Assembly (NCBI RefSeq): GCF_013752535.1
Contig: NZ_CP058348.1
Location: 1,364,001-1,428,000, forward strand
Source: Bdellovibrio sp. KM01
Lineage (GTDB): Bacteria; Bdellovibrionota; Bdellovibrionia; Bdellovibrionales; Bdellovibrionaceae
Reading direction: 5' to 3'
Length of the DNA: 64,000 bases
The notes under the pieces were generated by a model. The model did not search any database. It saw only the letters and a list, made by a program, of their open reading frames with translations, and had not been told where the DNA came from. Both the position numbers and the translations under genes were made by a program. The stretch's first letter is position 1; every line of letters starts with the position of its first letter. This document shows positions 25,947-34,500 of this stretch, piece by piece.

Positions 25947-27227
25947 GTGACTAAAAAGTCCGCTCGTAAAAAGTTATCGCCACGCACGCAAGCCATTCAT
26001 GGTGAGGCACTTTCAAAATCCTGGGAGTTCTCGCATCACTTGATTCCGCCAATGACGGCATCAACAACATTCCGCTTGGGTTCTTTAACTCGTGGTGCAG
26101 AAGGCTTTAGCACTTTCGCCGGACCACAAAATTCTGATCAGCCTATTTGGATTTACGATCGCCTGGAAGAGCCAACGACCAAAATGCTTGAAGACCAACT
26201 CGCTATTTTAGAAAAAGGTGATTGTGCCGTGACGTTTGGTAGCGGCATGGGCGCGATCTCTGCGACCTTGATGACTTTGATGAAAACGGGTCAGAAAGTG
26301 GTTTCTCATAAAACTCTTTATGGTTGCACGTACAGTTTGATCACGAACTGGTTGCCACGTTTTGGTATCGAACATTCCTTGATTGATGTGAATAACTTTA
26401 AAACTCTGGAACAAGAACTGAAAGATCCAAAAACGCGCGTGGTGTATTTTGAATCTGTTTCGAATCCTATTCTGGAAGTCGCTGATTTGGAAAAAATTGC
26501 GGAGCTGGTGAAAGCTGCCAATAAAAAACGGAAGGCCGACGATCGCATCTACACGGTGGTGGATAATACTTTCGCGACGCCGTGGTCTTTGCGTCCCATC
26601 GAATGGGGAATTGATTTCGTTATTCAAAGTTTGACTAAAAATATCTCGGGTTTCGGGACCGAGATGGGTGGGGCCGTGATCTGTCCTAAAGCTTTCGATG
26701 GCCAACTGCGTGTGGCTCGTAAAGACTTTGGCGCGATCATTCATCCATACTCTGCTTGGCATATCCTGGTTTACGGGATCTCGACGCAAGCGATTCGCTT
26801 TGAACAACAACAGGCGACAGCTTTGAAAGTCGCTCAGTTTCTGGAAAAACATCCAAAAGTTGAGAGCGTGACTTATCCGGGCTTAAAGTCTCATCCACAA
26901 AGCAAATTGGCTCGTAAATATCTGGTGTCTCCAGAAAACAACTTTGCTCCGGGCACGATGATCTCCTTTAGACTTAAAGGCGATATGAAGCGTTGTCAGA
27001 AGTTTGTCGACGATGTTGCGCAAAATTCTTATTCGATTACTTTGGCGGTTTCCTTGGGGCTTACGAAAACTTTGATCGAAGTTCCCGGATTCATGACTCA
27101 TTCAGCGATTCCGGAAAACAAGCGTGGAGAAAGTAAAATTGACCCGCGTGCGATCCGCCTCAGTATCGGTCTTGAAAGTGTGAAGGATATTATTGGGGAC
27201 CTTGAAGCCTCGTTGAAACAAGTCTAA
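25947..27227 (+). CDS. Cys/Met metabolism PLP-dependent enzyme (trans-sulfuration family)
   Basis: A 426-residue fold-type I PLP enzyme. YDRLEEPTTKMLEDQLA and TFGSGMGAISATLM form the cofactor phosphate region, VDNTFATPWSLRP carries the PLP-ring Asp206, and VIQSLTKNISG holds Schiff-base Lys231. The family includes cystathionine gamma-synthase, cystathionine lyases, methionine gamma-lyase and O-acetylhomoserine sulfhydrylase; residues visible here do not separate these. The usual SxTKYxxGH is changed to SLTKNISGFG, which is a noticeable departure. The GTG start has a GAGGGGGAA site. An N-terminal basic extension of about 12 residues precedes the usual start of the fold. Confidence 0.87.
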   Translation: MTKKSARKKLSPRTQAIHGEALSKSWEFSHHLIPPMTASTTFRLGSLTRGAEGFSTFAGPQNSDQPIWIYDRLEEPTTKMLEDQLAILEKGDCAVTFGSGMGAISATLMTLMKTGQKVVSHKTLYGCTYSLITNWLPRFGIEHSLIDVNNFKTLEQELKDPKTRVVYFESVSNPILEVADLEKIAELVKAANKKRKADDRIYTVVDNTFATPWSLRPIEWGIDFVIQSLTKNISGFGTEMGGAVICPKAFDGQLRVARKDFGAIIHPYSAWHILVYGISTQAIRFEQQQATALKVAQFLEKHPKVESVTYPGLKSHPQSKLARKYLVSPENNFAPGTMISFRLKGDMKRCQKFVDDVAQNSYSITLAVSLGLTKTLIEVPGFMTHSAIPENKRGESKIDPRAIRLSIGLESVKDIIGDLEASLKQV

Positions 27228-27236
27228 GAAATCCTA

Positions 27237-27265
27237 TTGACCTGACTTCCTGATTGCGACATAAA
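27237..27265 (+). promoter_or_regulatory. Sigma70-like promoter for the TPP-riboswitch transcript
   Basis: TTGACC (27237-27242), 17-base spacer, CATAAA (27260-27265). Expected transcript start is near 27272, which coincides with the 5' edge of the TPP aptamer. Confidence 0.65.
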
Positions 27266-27271
27266 GCTCAG

Positions 27272-27358
27272 CACAACTAGGGGTGCTGCTATTCGTTGTT
27301 GAATGGCGGCTGAGAAATACCCTTTGAACCTGTTTGAGTTAGAACTCGCGTAGGGAAG
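27272..27358 (+). promoter_or_regulatory. TPP riboswitch (THI element)
   Basis: Contains the conserved blocks of the thiamine pyrophosphate aptamer in order: CTAGGGGTGC, a 10-bp P3 stem (27285-27294 with 27301-27310, two G-U pairs, GTTGTT loop), GGCTGAGAAATACCC, TTTGAACCTG, a short P5 (GAG...CTC) and GCGTAGGGAAGTCAC. The latter half matches the E. coli thiM aptamer closely. The ATG of the receptor begins 5 bases after the end of the aptamer, so the AGGGA near 27352-27356 doubles as ribosome-binding site and aptamer 3' strand. Ligand binding is therefore expected to block translation directly. Confidence 0.95.
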
Positions 27359-27362
27359 TCAC

Positions 27363-29453
27363 ATGAAAATACCCGTTCTCTTGGTGTCCGCTATTCTTGG
27401 TGGATTAAGTTTTGAAGCCCGCGGGCAGGAATCCTCTGCCGCCATCCAATTACAAACCGTTTTAGTGAATGAGACTGCAGATACAGATGCTTCTGTGCTG
27501 GGGTTTCCTGGATTTTCTTTGCAGGAAATTCCACTGTCGGCCTCGAGTTACGATGAGGGTGAGCTTCAAAAAAATCGGATTCATCGTCTTTCGGATTTGA
27601 CGACTTTAGACGCATCTCTGACGGATAGTTACAATGCCACGGGTTACTGGGACATGGTTTCTATTCGGGGTTACACCCTGGACAATCGCAATAACTTTCG
27701 CCGGGAAGGTTTGCCGATCAATGCCGAAACCTCCATCCCTTTGGACAATAAGGCTAACGTGCAAGTATTAAAAGGTCTTTCAGGAGTGCAGGCGGGCATC
27801 AGTGCTCCCGGCGGCATGATCAATTATCTGGTCAAGCGTCCCACGGAAAAAAGATTTATCAATCTGCGCTCTGATGTCAGTGATTCTGGAGATTTCCTGG
27901 TATCGGCTGATGCGGGCGGGGCGTCTGCAGAGAATTTAAGTTACCGGGTCAATGTCGCGCAGGAGTACCTGTCGCCACATTTAGATAACGCCAAGGGCTC
28001 AAGAACGTTGCTTGCCGGGGCGGTCAGCTATCGGCTTTTTAACGCAAGTTTATTGGACCTGGAATTAGAGTGGTCCCAGCGCTCGCAACCCAGTCAGGCC
28101 GGGATGAGTTTATTGGGGGCAAGTCTGCCAGCGGTGTCTGATCCAAATATCAACTTGAACAATCAGTCTTGGTCTCAACCGGTGGAGTTTACGGCACTCA
28201 CAGGGACTTTGCGTTACAGTCAGACTTTCGCTGAAAATTTAAATTGGGTGACATCACTGGGTGGCCAGAGCCTGCTTAGCGGAGATCATTTGGCTTATCC
28301 ATTCGGTTGCACGAAAGAGGGAAATTTTGATCGCTATTGTTCGGATGGAACTTTTGATTTCTATGACTTTCGCAGTGACGATGAAAAGCGCGATACTCTA
28401 GCTCTGCGCACATCCTTGGATGGAAAGCTACAAGCGGGCGCTTTGGTGCACTCTTGGAACTTGGGAATAATGGGATGGAAATCTAAAGAGCGGTATCAAA
28501 AACAAGCCTATAATTTTGTGGGCGAGGGGAAAGTTGATGGTTCGGCTGTCGTTCCTGCCGATCCATCCTTGACGGATGAAAGTACGAATCGTGACTCTGA
28601 TAATCTTCAGATTTTTGTATCTGATTCGATTCAACGGGATAAGTGGACGGGATGGTTAGGGGGCAGTTGGAATGGCATCGAGCGCAGCACTGTGCGCACT
28701 GACGGTTCGCGCCCCACAAACTATTATCAAAGTTTTGTCCTGCCGTGGGCGGCCTTGTCTTATCAGTTTGAACAATTGATGGCTTACGCCAGTTATGCCG
28801 AAGGTATGGAGTCTTTTGTCACTCCAAACCGAAACACTTATACTCGTCCAGGTGAATTTTTGGCGGATGTGAAATCCCATCAATACGAAATTGGATTGCG
28901 CGGGGGACGAGATATTCGCTGGGGTTCGGTGCTATTTGAAATTCATCGGCCCGTCGTGATCGACCAGGCACCACTTTATCAAGTGGATGGAAGTGATGTC
29001 CATCGCGGGATTGAGGTGGATTTGCTGCAAGATCTGCAAAGATGGAGCTGGAATTTTAGCAGCCTACTTTTGGAAACGAAGCGCGAAGGCAGCGCTGTGA
29101 ATCCTGTGCTGAATGGAAAAAAGGCCGTCAATGTTCCAGAGGCAACTGCGCGCCTAAGGGTGCAATATCATCTGGTAAGCGTGACCGGTATGTCCATAGG
29201 TGGGCGTATGGTTTATGAGGGTCCTCGAGCCGTCTTGCCCGATAACTCGATCATGTTGCCGGGCTGGGTGCGCTGGGATGCGGGGGTGAGCCTTCAGAAA
29301 AATTGGGGATCCATACCGGTGAAGGCGGAAGTCTTGGTCGAGAATTTGCTGGATCGGAAATATTGGAGAGAATCTCCCACGCAGTATGGCCACGTGTATT
29401 TGTATCCCGGAGCTGAAAGGCTTTTTACTTTGAGTTTTCTGGCGGAAATCTAA
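27363..29453 (+). CDS. TonB-dependent outer-membrane receptor, predicted thiamine or thiamine-precursor uptake
   Basis: A 696-residue receptor: signal peptide (about 1-21, ending ARG), a possible TonB box near LQTVLV (about 30-35), plug domain (about 50-165) with SIRGYTLDNRNNFRREGLP and VQVLKGLSGVQAGISAPGGMINYLVKRP, then a 22-strand-type barrel ending LFTLSFLAEI. The plug order matches siderophore-type receptors, so older annotation by homology would say iron. The TPP riboswitch upstream argues instead for thiamine, its phosphates or precursors. No tonB/exbBD, thiamine ABC or pnuT-type gene is adjacent. Regulation: repressed when TPP is high. A terminator follows directly. Confidence 0.9.
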   Translation: MKIPVLLVSAILGGLSFEARGQESSAAIQLQTVLVNETADTDASVLGFPGFSLQEIPLSASSYDEGELQKNRIHRLSDLTTLDASLTDSYNATGYWDMVSIRGYTLDNRNNFRREGLPINAETSIPLDNKANVQVLKGLSGVQAGISAPGGMINYLVKRPTEKRFINLRSDVSDSGDFLVSADAGGASAENLSYRVNVAQEYLSPHLDNAKGSRTLLAGAVSYRLFNASLLDLELEWSQRSQPSQAGMSLLGASLPAVSDPNINLNNQSWSQPVEFTALTGTLRYSQTFAENLNWVTSLGGQSLLSGDHLAYPFGCTKEGNFDRYCSDGTFDFYDFRSDDEKRDTLALRTSLDGKLQAGALVHSWNLGIMGWKSKERYQKQAYNFVGEGKVDGSAVVPADPSLTDESTNRDSDNLQIFVSDSIQRDKWTGWLGGSWNGIERSTVRTDGSRPTNYYQSFVLPWAALSYQFEQLMAYASYAEGMESFVTPNRNTYTRPGEFLADVKSHQYEIGLRGGRDIRWGSVLFEIHRPVVIDQAPLYQVDGSDVHRGIEVDLLQDLQRWSWNFSSLLLETKREGSAVNPVLNGKKAVNVPEATARLRVQYHLVSVTGMSIGGRMVYEGPRAVLPDNSIMLPGWVRWDAGVSLQKNWGSIPVKAEVLVENLLDRKYWRESPTQYGHVYLYPGAERLFTLSFLAEI

Positions 29454-29490
29454 AAAAGGAAAGGACGGCGAGAACCGTCCTTTCTTGTAT
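29452..29490. terminator. Bidirectional intrinsic terminator
   Basis: GAAAGGACGG (29459-29468), loop CGAGAA, CCGTCCTTTC (29475-29484), with A-rich and T-rich flanks; shared by the receptor gene and the convergent alkylsulfatase gene. Confidence 0.9.
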
Positions 29491-29493
29491 GAA

Positions 29494-31503
29494 TTATTCG
29501 TTTACGTTCGCCATGCGATCGTCTTTGGTTGTTTTTTCTTCGACGGGGGTGACCAGATTGAAACCAGGGTCAAATGTGTCGAGCATGGCAACTAAATCGC
29601 CCATGGCCTTGGCTTGTCCGTCATACTTAACTCGTCCAGAGCGTTTTAATTCCTCCGTTGTTGTGAGCCCACCCAATAGAGACCCCAGATCTGCTGAACT
29701 CATCGAGTAAGAAGCATCCACCTTTTCACCGCTATTCATTTTACGAAGATGCAAAACGGAATTGTTAAGCTCCAGAACTTGCTTGTCTTTGGTTCCACTT
29801 ACAGTAAGTCCAAGTTTCATGGATTTGCCTTGGGTTTTTTCTGGATTTAAGCGAAGGCCCGTATAGTCGATCAGCATCGCCAAAGGTAAAGATCTTGGAT
29901 CCAGTAGTGGAGGTGTTGCGATACTATCACCGGTTCTAAGTTCAGCAGCGCCGGATAAATAAACATCACGCCATGGGCCGCTTTCGGCTTGAAATCCTAA
30001 TTGTTCCAAAGCCGCGGCTTGCAGTTTTTTAGCCTCCTTGTTGCCAGGCTCTGCGTAAACCAGATGATTGACCAATTCAGCGGTCCAACGATAATCGCCC
30101 TTGTCGAAGGACTCGCGGCCCATTTTTAGGACCTTGCTTGCTCCACCCATTGCGGTGACATAGCGTTTGGAGGATTCAACGCGAGGATGTCGGTGAAGAG
30201 TTGCTGGATTTCCGTTATAAAATCCTAGATATAATTGAAAAGTCGCTTTCACATTGTGACTTAAAGTTCCGTAGTAGCCGCGATTATAAAATTCTTTGGC
30301 CAAAGTATCAGGCAGCTTCATTTTTTCCGCTATTTCCTCAGCATCGTAACCTTGATTGGCAAGACGCAAAGTTTGGTCATTAATGAATTTGTACATGTCG
30401 CGTTGCTTAGTCAGATGCTCCGTAACTTTTGCATTTCCCCATCTTGGCCAGTGATGAGAGGCAAAACTTACGTCAGTTTTATCTCCAAACATGTCCAAAG
30501 TTGTATTAAGCGCTGTCGACCAGACGAGGGGGCTGCGTACCTTTGCACCACGAAGCGTGTAGAGATTGTGCATCGTCGAGGTCGCATCTTCGGAAAGACA
30601 CAATGCTTTCATCTGAGGGAAATAGAAAAGCATTTCGGATGGAGCTTCGGTACCAGGAGCCATTTGGAAGACAATGTCGATGCCGTCGACATTCATTTTT
30701 TCGCCGGTCTTAGTAATTATTTTGGTCGGAGGAATGAGATTTGAAGTTCCCAACGAAGTACCAGGCCCCAGCCCGGTGCCCAAATTGCCGATCGGAGAGT
30801 TTGTCATGACTCTGCCGTACATGTAGATCGCTCGGCGACCCATGGCGTTTCCTGCATACAGATTTTCGCTTGTCGCTTCCTCCATAAATCCATCAGGTGC
30901 TATGATTTGAGTTTTTTTTGCTTTGATATCTGCTTCCGAAGTCACTCCTAAAACTCCGCCAAAGTGATCGATGTGACTGTGGGTATAGATCACCGCTTTG
31001 ACGGGTCGTTTGCCAAGTTTTTCGTTCGCTAATTTTAAGCCGGCGGCTGCGGTTTCAGAAGAGATCAGCGGATCGATAACAATCCAGCCGGATTTGCCTT
31101 CGATCAATGTCATGTTGGAAATATCAAAGCCGCGGATTTGATAGATTTTGTCTGTTACTTTAAACAATCCATGAATGCGCGTGAGTTGCGATTGTCTCCA
31201 TAAACTTGGATTCGCAGTGTCGGGTGCTTCAGTGTCTTTAACAAAATTAAAGGCGTTCAGATTGTAAACTGTTTTGCCTTCGGCATCTTTGATCATTGGA
31301 TTATCAAGTGTCGCAATGAAGCCTTTTTGCGCAAACTCGAAATCTTCTTTATTCGAAAAATCTAACATCTTACTATAGCTTTGGTTGATTCTTCTAGTAG
31401 TTTCAGTAGCTTTTCCTTCAGGTAAATCTGCTGCAGACGCGACAGAGGCCGTGAAAGCGAATACAGTCGCGCTGAGAGCAGTGCTGCTCAAAAAATTCTT
31501 CAT
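29494..31503 (-). CDS. Alkyl sulfatase (SDS hydrolase type), metallo-beta-lactamase fold
   Basis: A 669-residue exported enzyme: signal of about 25 residues ending ASA, MBL catalytic domain with the zinc motif THSHIDHFGG (174-183), later ligands in TEAPSEMLFYFPQMKALCLSEDA and FASHHWPRWG, a helical dimerisation domain (about 380-530, YYGTLSHNVKATFQLYLGFYNGNP) and a C-terminal SCP2-like domain. These match SdsA1/YjcS-type alkylsulfatases, which cleave long-chain alkyl sulfates to alcohol and sulfate. The ATG at 31503 follows AGGAGGAAATT. Role could be detergent detoxification or sulfur/carbon scavenging. Divergent from the SNF2 helicase gene with a 63-base gap. Confidence 0.92.
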   Translation of the reverse strand: MKNFLSSTALSATVFAFTASVASAADLPEGKATETTRRINQSYSKMLDFSNKEDFEFAQKGFIATLDNPMIKDAEGKTVYNLNAFNFVKDTEAPDTANPSLWRQSQLTRIHGLFKVTDKIYQIRGFDISNMTLIEGKSGWIVIDPLISSETAAAGLKLANEKLGKRPVKAVIYTHSHIDHFGGVLGVTSEADIKAKKTQIIAPDGFMEEATSENLYAGNAMGRRAIYMYGRVMTNSPIGNLGTGLGPGTSLGTSNLIPPTKIITKTGEKMNVDGIDIVFQMAPGTEAPSEMLFYFPQMKALCLSEDATSTMHNLYTLRGAKVRSPLVWSTALNTTLDMFGDKTDVSFASHHWPRWGNAKVTEHLTKQRDMYKFINDQTLRLANQGYDAEEIAEKMKLPDTLAKEFYNRGYYGTLSHNVKATFQLYLGFYNGNPATLHRHPRVESSKRYVTAMGGASKVLKMGRESFDKGDYRWTAELVNHLVYAEPGNKEAKKLQAAALEQLGFQAESGPWRDVYLSGAAELRTGDSIATPPLLDPRSLPLAMLIDYTGLRLNPEKTQGKSMKLGLTVSGTKDKQVLELNNSVLHLRKMNSGEKVDASYSMSSADLGSLLGGLTTTEELKRSGRVKYDGQAKAMGDLVAMLDTFDPGFNLVTPVEEKTTKDDRMANVNE

Positions 31504-31566
31504 AATTTCCTCCTGGATAATCAATTATGGTTTAGTGTCGGTCAGAGAGCCAATCTGCTATGGACA

Positions 31567-34500
31567 ATGTGCGAAAAATCACCCATAATGTTCGATGCCC
31601 ATTCAAGTGGTCATACTGACAAAGGACAAAGCGTGTTTCTTGCTCCTCTGAGTCTTCAAAATGTTGCTCAACTTCGCCATCCGAGTGAGCGTGTTCCCGT
31701 AGGTGAGCAGCGTGAATTCGCCGAAGGCTTGGAACTGATCGCCGATAATGGATTTGATGGTTATGAAATGCACCAAAGTCCCAGCGGTTCCATGCAGCTT
31801 AAAATCTTCATGGATGACAAAAAGGACGCGGGTCGTTGCACTGTCAAAGTTTTGCAGGACGAGACATCCGGCGTACTGGATTTTCGTTGTGACCAATGTG
31901 GCACCCGCGGCGATACTAAAATCACTTGTTCTCACCAATTTGCGGCCTATGTGATCTTGTGGCAGGCGCTGACTTTGGAAGAAGATGCTCCGGCAGATCC
32001 ACGCATTGAAAAACTCGCCGAAGACCTAAGAGGCCCCAGTCAACGTTCGCGCCATGGCGTCACTCCCGGTTTGGAAGCGGAAGCGACGGGATTTCTTCAA
32101 TCAATCACACTTTATTCCGAGGAAGCACCGGTTCTTCGCGGGGAGACTTTAAGTTCTCTGCTCAATGAGACCGAGAAACCACATCGCCTGATTGATGTTT
32201 CTAAGGAGCAAGAAAGCCTGGCGCCTTCTTTGTGGAATTTGCCAGATGTGTTTCGCAGAAAGCTGACAGCTTATTCTGAAAATTATTTTAACGAAGTAAA
32301 TGAACAAAACCGCATTGCCGGGATGGTTCGTTATAACTTTAGCAATGGTGTGCAGATTTCTGCCAAAGATATCCTGCGCCATCCGCTGTATAAAAGTGTT
32401 CCCAAAGATTTATTGCCGCAACCGCGTAAGCCAGATTCTGCATTTGATAAATGGCCTCTGACGTTACAGCGTGACAGCCTTTTCATCAGTCAAGGCTTAC
32501 GTGAAGTTGAAGAGATCATGCAAGTGGTTCTTTCTAATGTGGCGACGAAGCTGAATCAGGGACAGCTTGAAGTTTACATTCAAGGCAAGAACTCTCAAAA
32601 AACATTGCCGGTACGTTATATCGATTTCGATATGAGCCGGGAATTCGAGTGGCGCGTGGATTTTACCGACAAAGAAACGCTGACTGCTCGCTTTGCTTTG
32701 ACCAGTCCCGAGCGCAAAAAGCCTTTTGCCTTTTTCGAGTCTTTTGCCTTTGAGGCAGAAGAGGGCGTTTTGGCCGTACATCCCTGGTACCGCGAGTGGA
32801 GTCAATTCGTTCAGGTTCTGACGGATATCTATGACGATGCTTTGCAATTTAGCCTGAGCTCTCAAGATTATCCACGGGTGGAGATCGAAGGGGAGCTTGA
32901 AGCGAAACGTATGGTGAAACACCTGCGTTCGCGCACGATCCCTTTGCATATCACCGGGGAAACAAAAGTTCTGCCGGAGTCGCAAAGTATCACAGGTATT
33001 TATTTAACTGAAAACGGTAGCTTTCATTTGCAACATGAAGCTCGTGTTGTGGGACAAAAGGATCTAGCCCGTGCGGGTTGGACAGCGCGTTCCTCTTTAT
33101 ACCTTCATGTCTTGTCTGAAGGCCTGCCATACTTTCTGGGTGCAGATGCCAAAGATGTGGCGACCCGTGCTCGTGGAAAAAGAGACTGGGATCTAAAACT
33201 TCTTCGTCACTTGGGTGTGCTTCAATATCTGACTTTGGAAACCTTGAACTGGCACTTTGCGGGTGAGCTGACCGATGGTCGTATCGTCGAGGAAGACGAA
33301 ATCTTTAAAATGGTTCAAGACAACATCCAGGCCCTGTTAGTCAGTGGTACGGGCGTTGTTCTGGCTCGTGATATGTCTTTGCAGGAGCTTTGCTCGCGTA
33401 ACGTTCTGGTTTATTTCGATGACTACGTTTCTAAAACTCTCGCAGCCTTAAAATCCAGCGAATCCTTTTATTCTGAATCCGGCGAAGTGATTTTAGAAGG
33501 CGCTGTCGAGCGCGAGTTCCGCCTGATCTATGAAATGCTGAAGCGTCTGGTGTCGACGACAAACGGGGATGCCTTTAAGAAATCTCGCACGTCATTCCTG
33601 TCAAAAATCTGGAATGGTGAACCCGAGAAGGATCCAACTTTGCGCACGGGATTGTTCCAATTCCCGAATGTGCGCAAAGAGGGATCTCATACGCATGATA
33701 CTATTGAATCTCTTCAGGCACTTTTGCCATTCGGCTTTAAGATTTACTACAAAGGCCAGGCTCTTCAGGAATTGAATGAAGATGACTTCCAAGTGGATTT
33801 CCTTTTAACCAGCGATGCTTCCGAAAAGTATTTCAACTGGTTTGAACTTAATCCAAAGTTCTTCCTGAAAGGTCAGGAGATCGACGCTCAAGCCATGACC
33901 GGTTTCGGCGGCGGAGGAGTGATCGAGTACGACGGTAAGCTTTATCTGGTGCCTAAAAAACAAATGCCAAGCCTGCGTCGTCTGGAAAACTTCTGGCGCA
34001 AACTTCAGGGCGGCAAAACAGATGCAAAAGCCAAAGGTGGCATCGGAGAAAGAGTTTACAAACTGCCACGCCATCAGATTTTGGAACTGTTGGCATTGCG
34101 TGCTTCCGGTGTTGCAATTCGTGGGGATCACGAATGGAAAAAGATTTGCGATTTCTATGATGGATTGGGGCAGGGGCCTCGCCCGGTACATATTCCTAAG
34201 ACGGTGAAGGCGGAGCTTAAACAGTATCAGGAATACGGCGTGCAGTGGTTGCAGGATCTTTATAATCTGCGCCTGGGAGCTTTGCTGGCAGACGATATGG
34301 GGTTGGGTAAAACATTGCAGACTCTGACCTTCCTGGAAGATCTGCGCGTTAAAGAAGAGCTGGGGCAGGTATTGATCGTTGTCCCATCATCCTTGATCTT
34401 TAACTGGCAAAGTGAAGTGCAAAAATTCGTTCCAGATTTGCCTTTGGAGGTCTTTACCAATAAAGACCGCGATCGCTTGGGTAAGAAACTTTTCACCAAG

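Noticed and set aside
29494-31503. Beta-lactamase resistance gene
   Set aside because: The MBL zinc motif is present, but length, dimerisation domain and SCP2-like C-terminus identify an alkylsulfatase.
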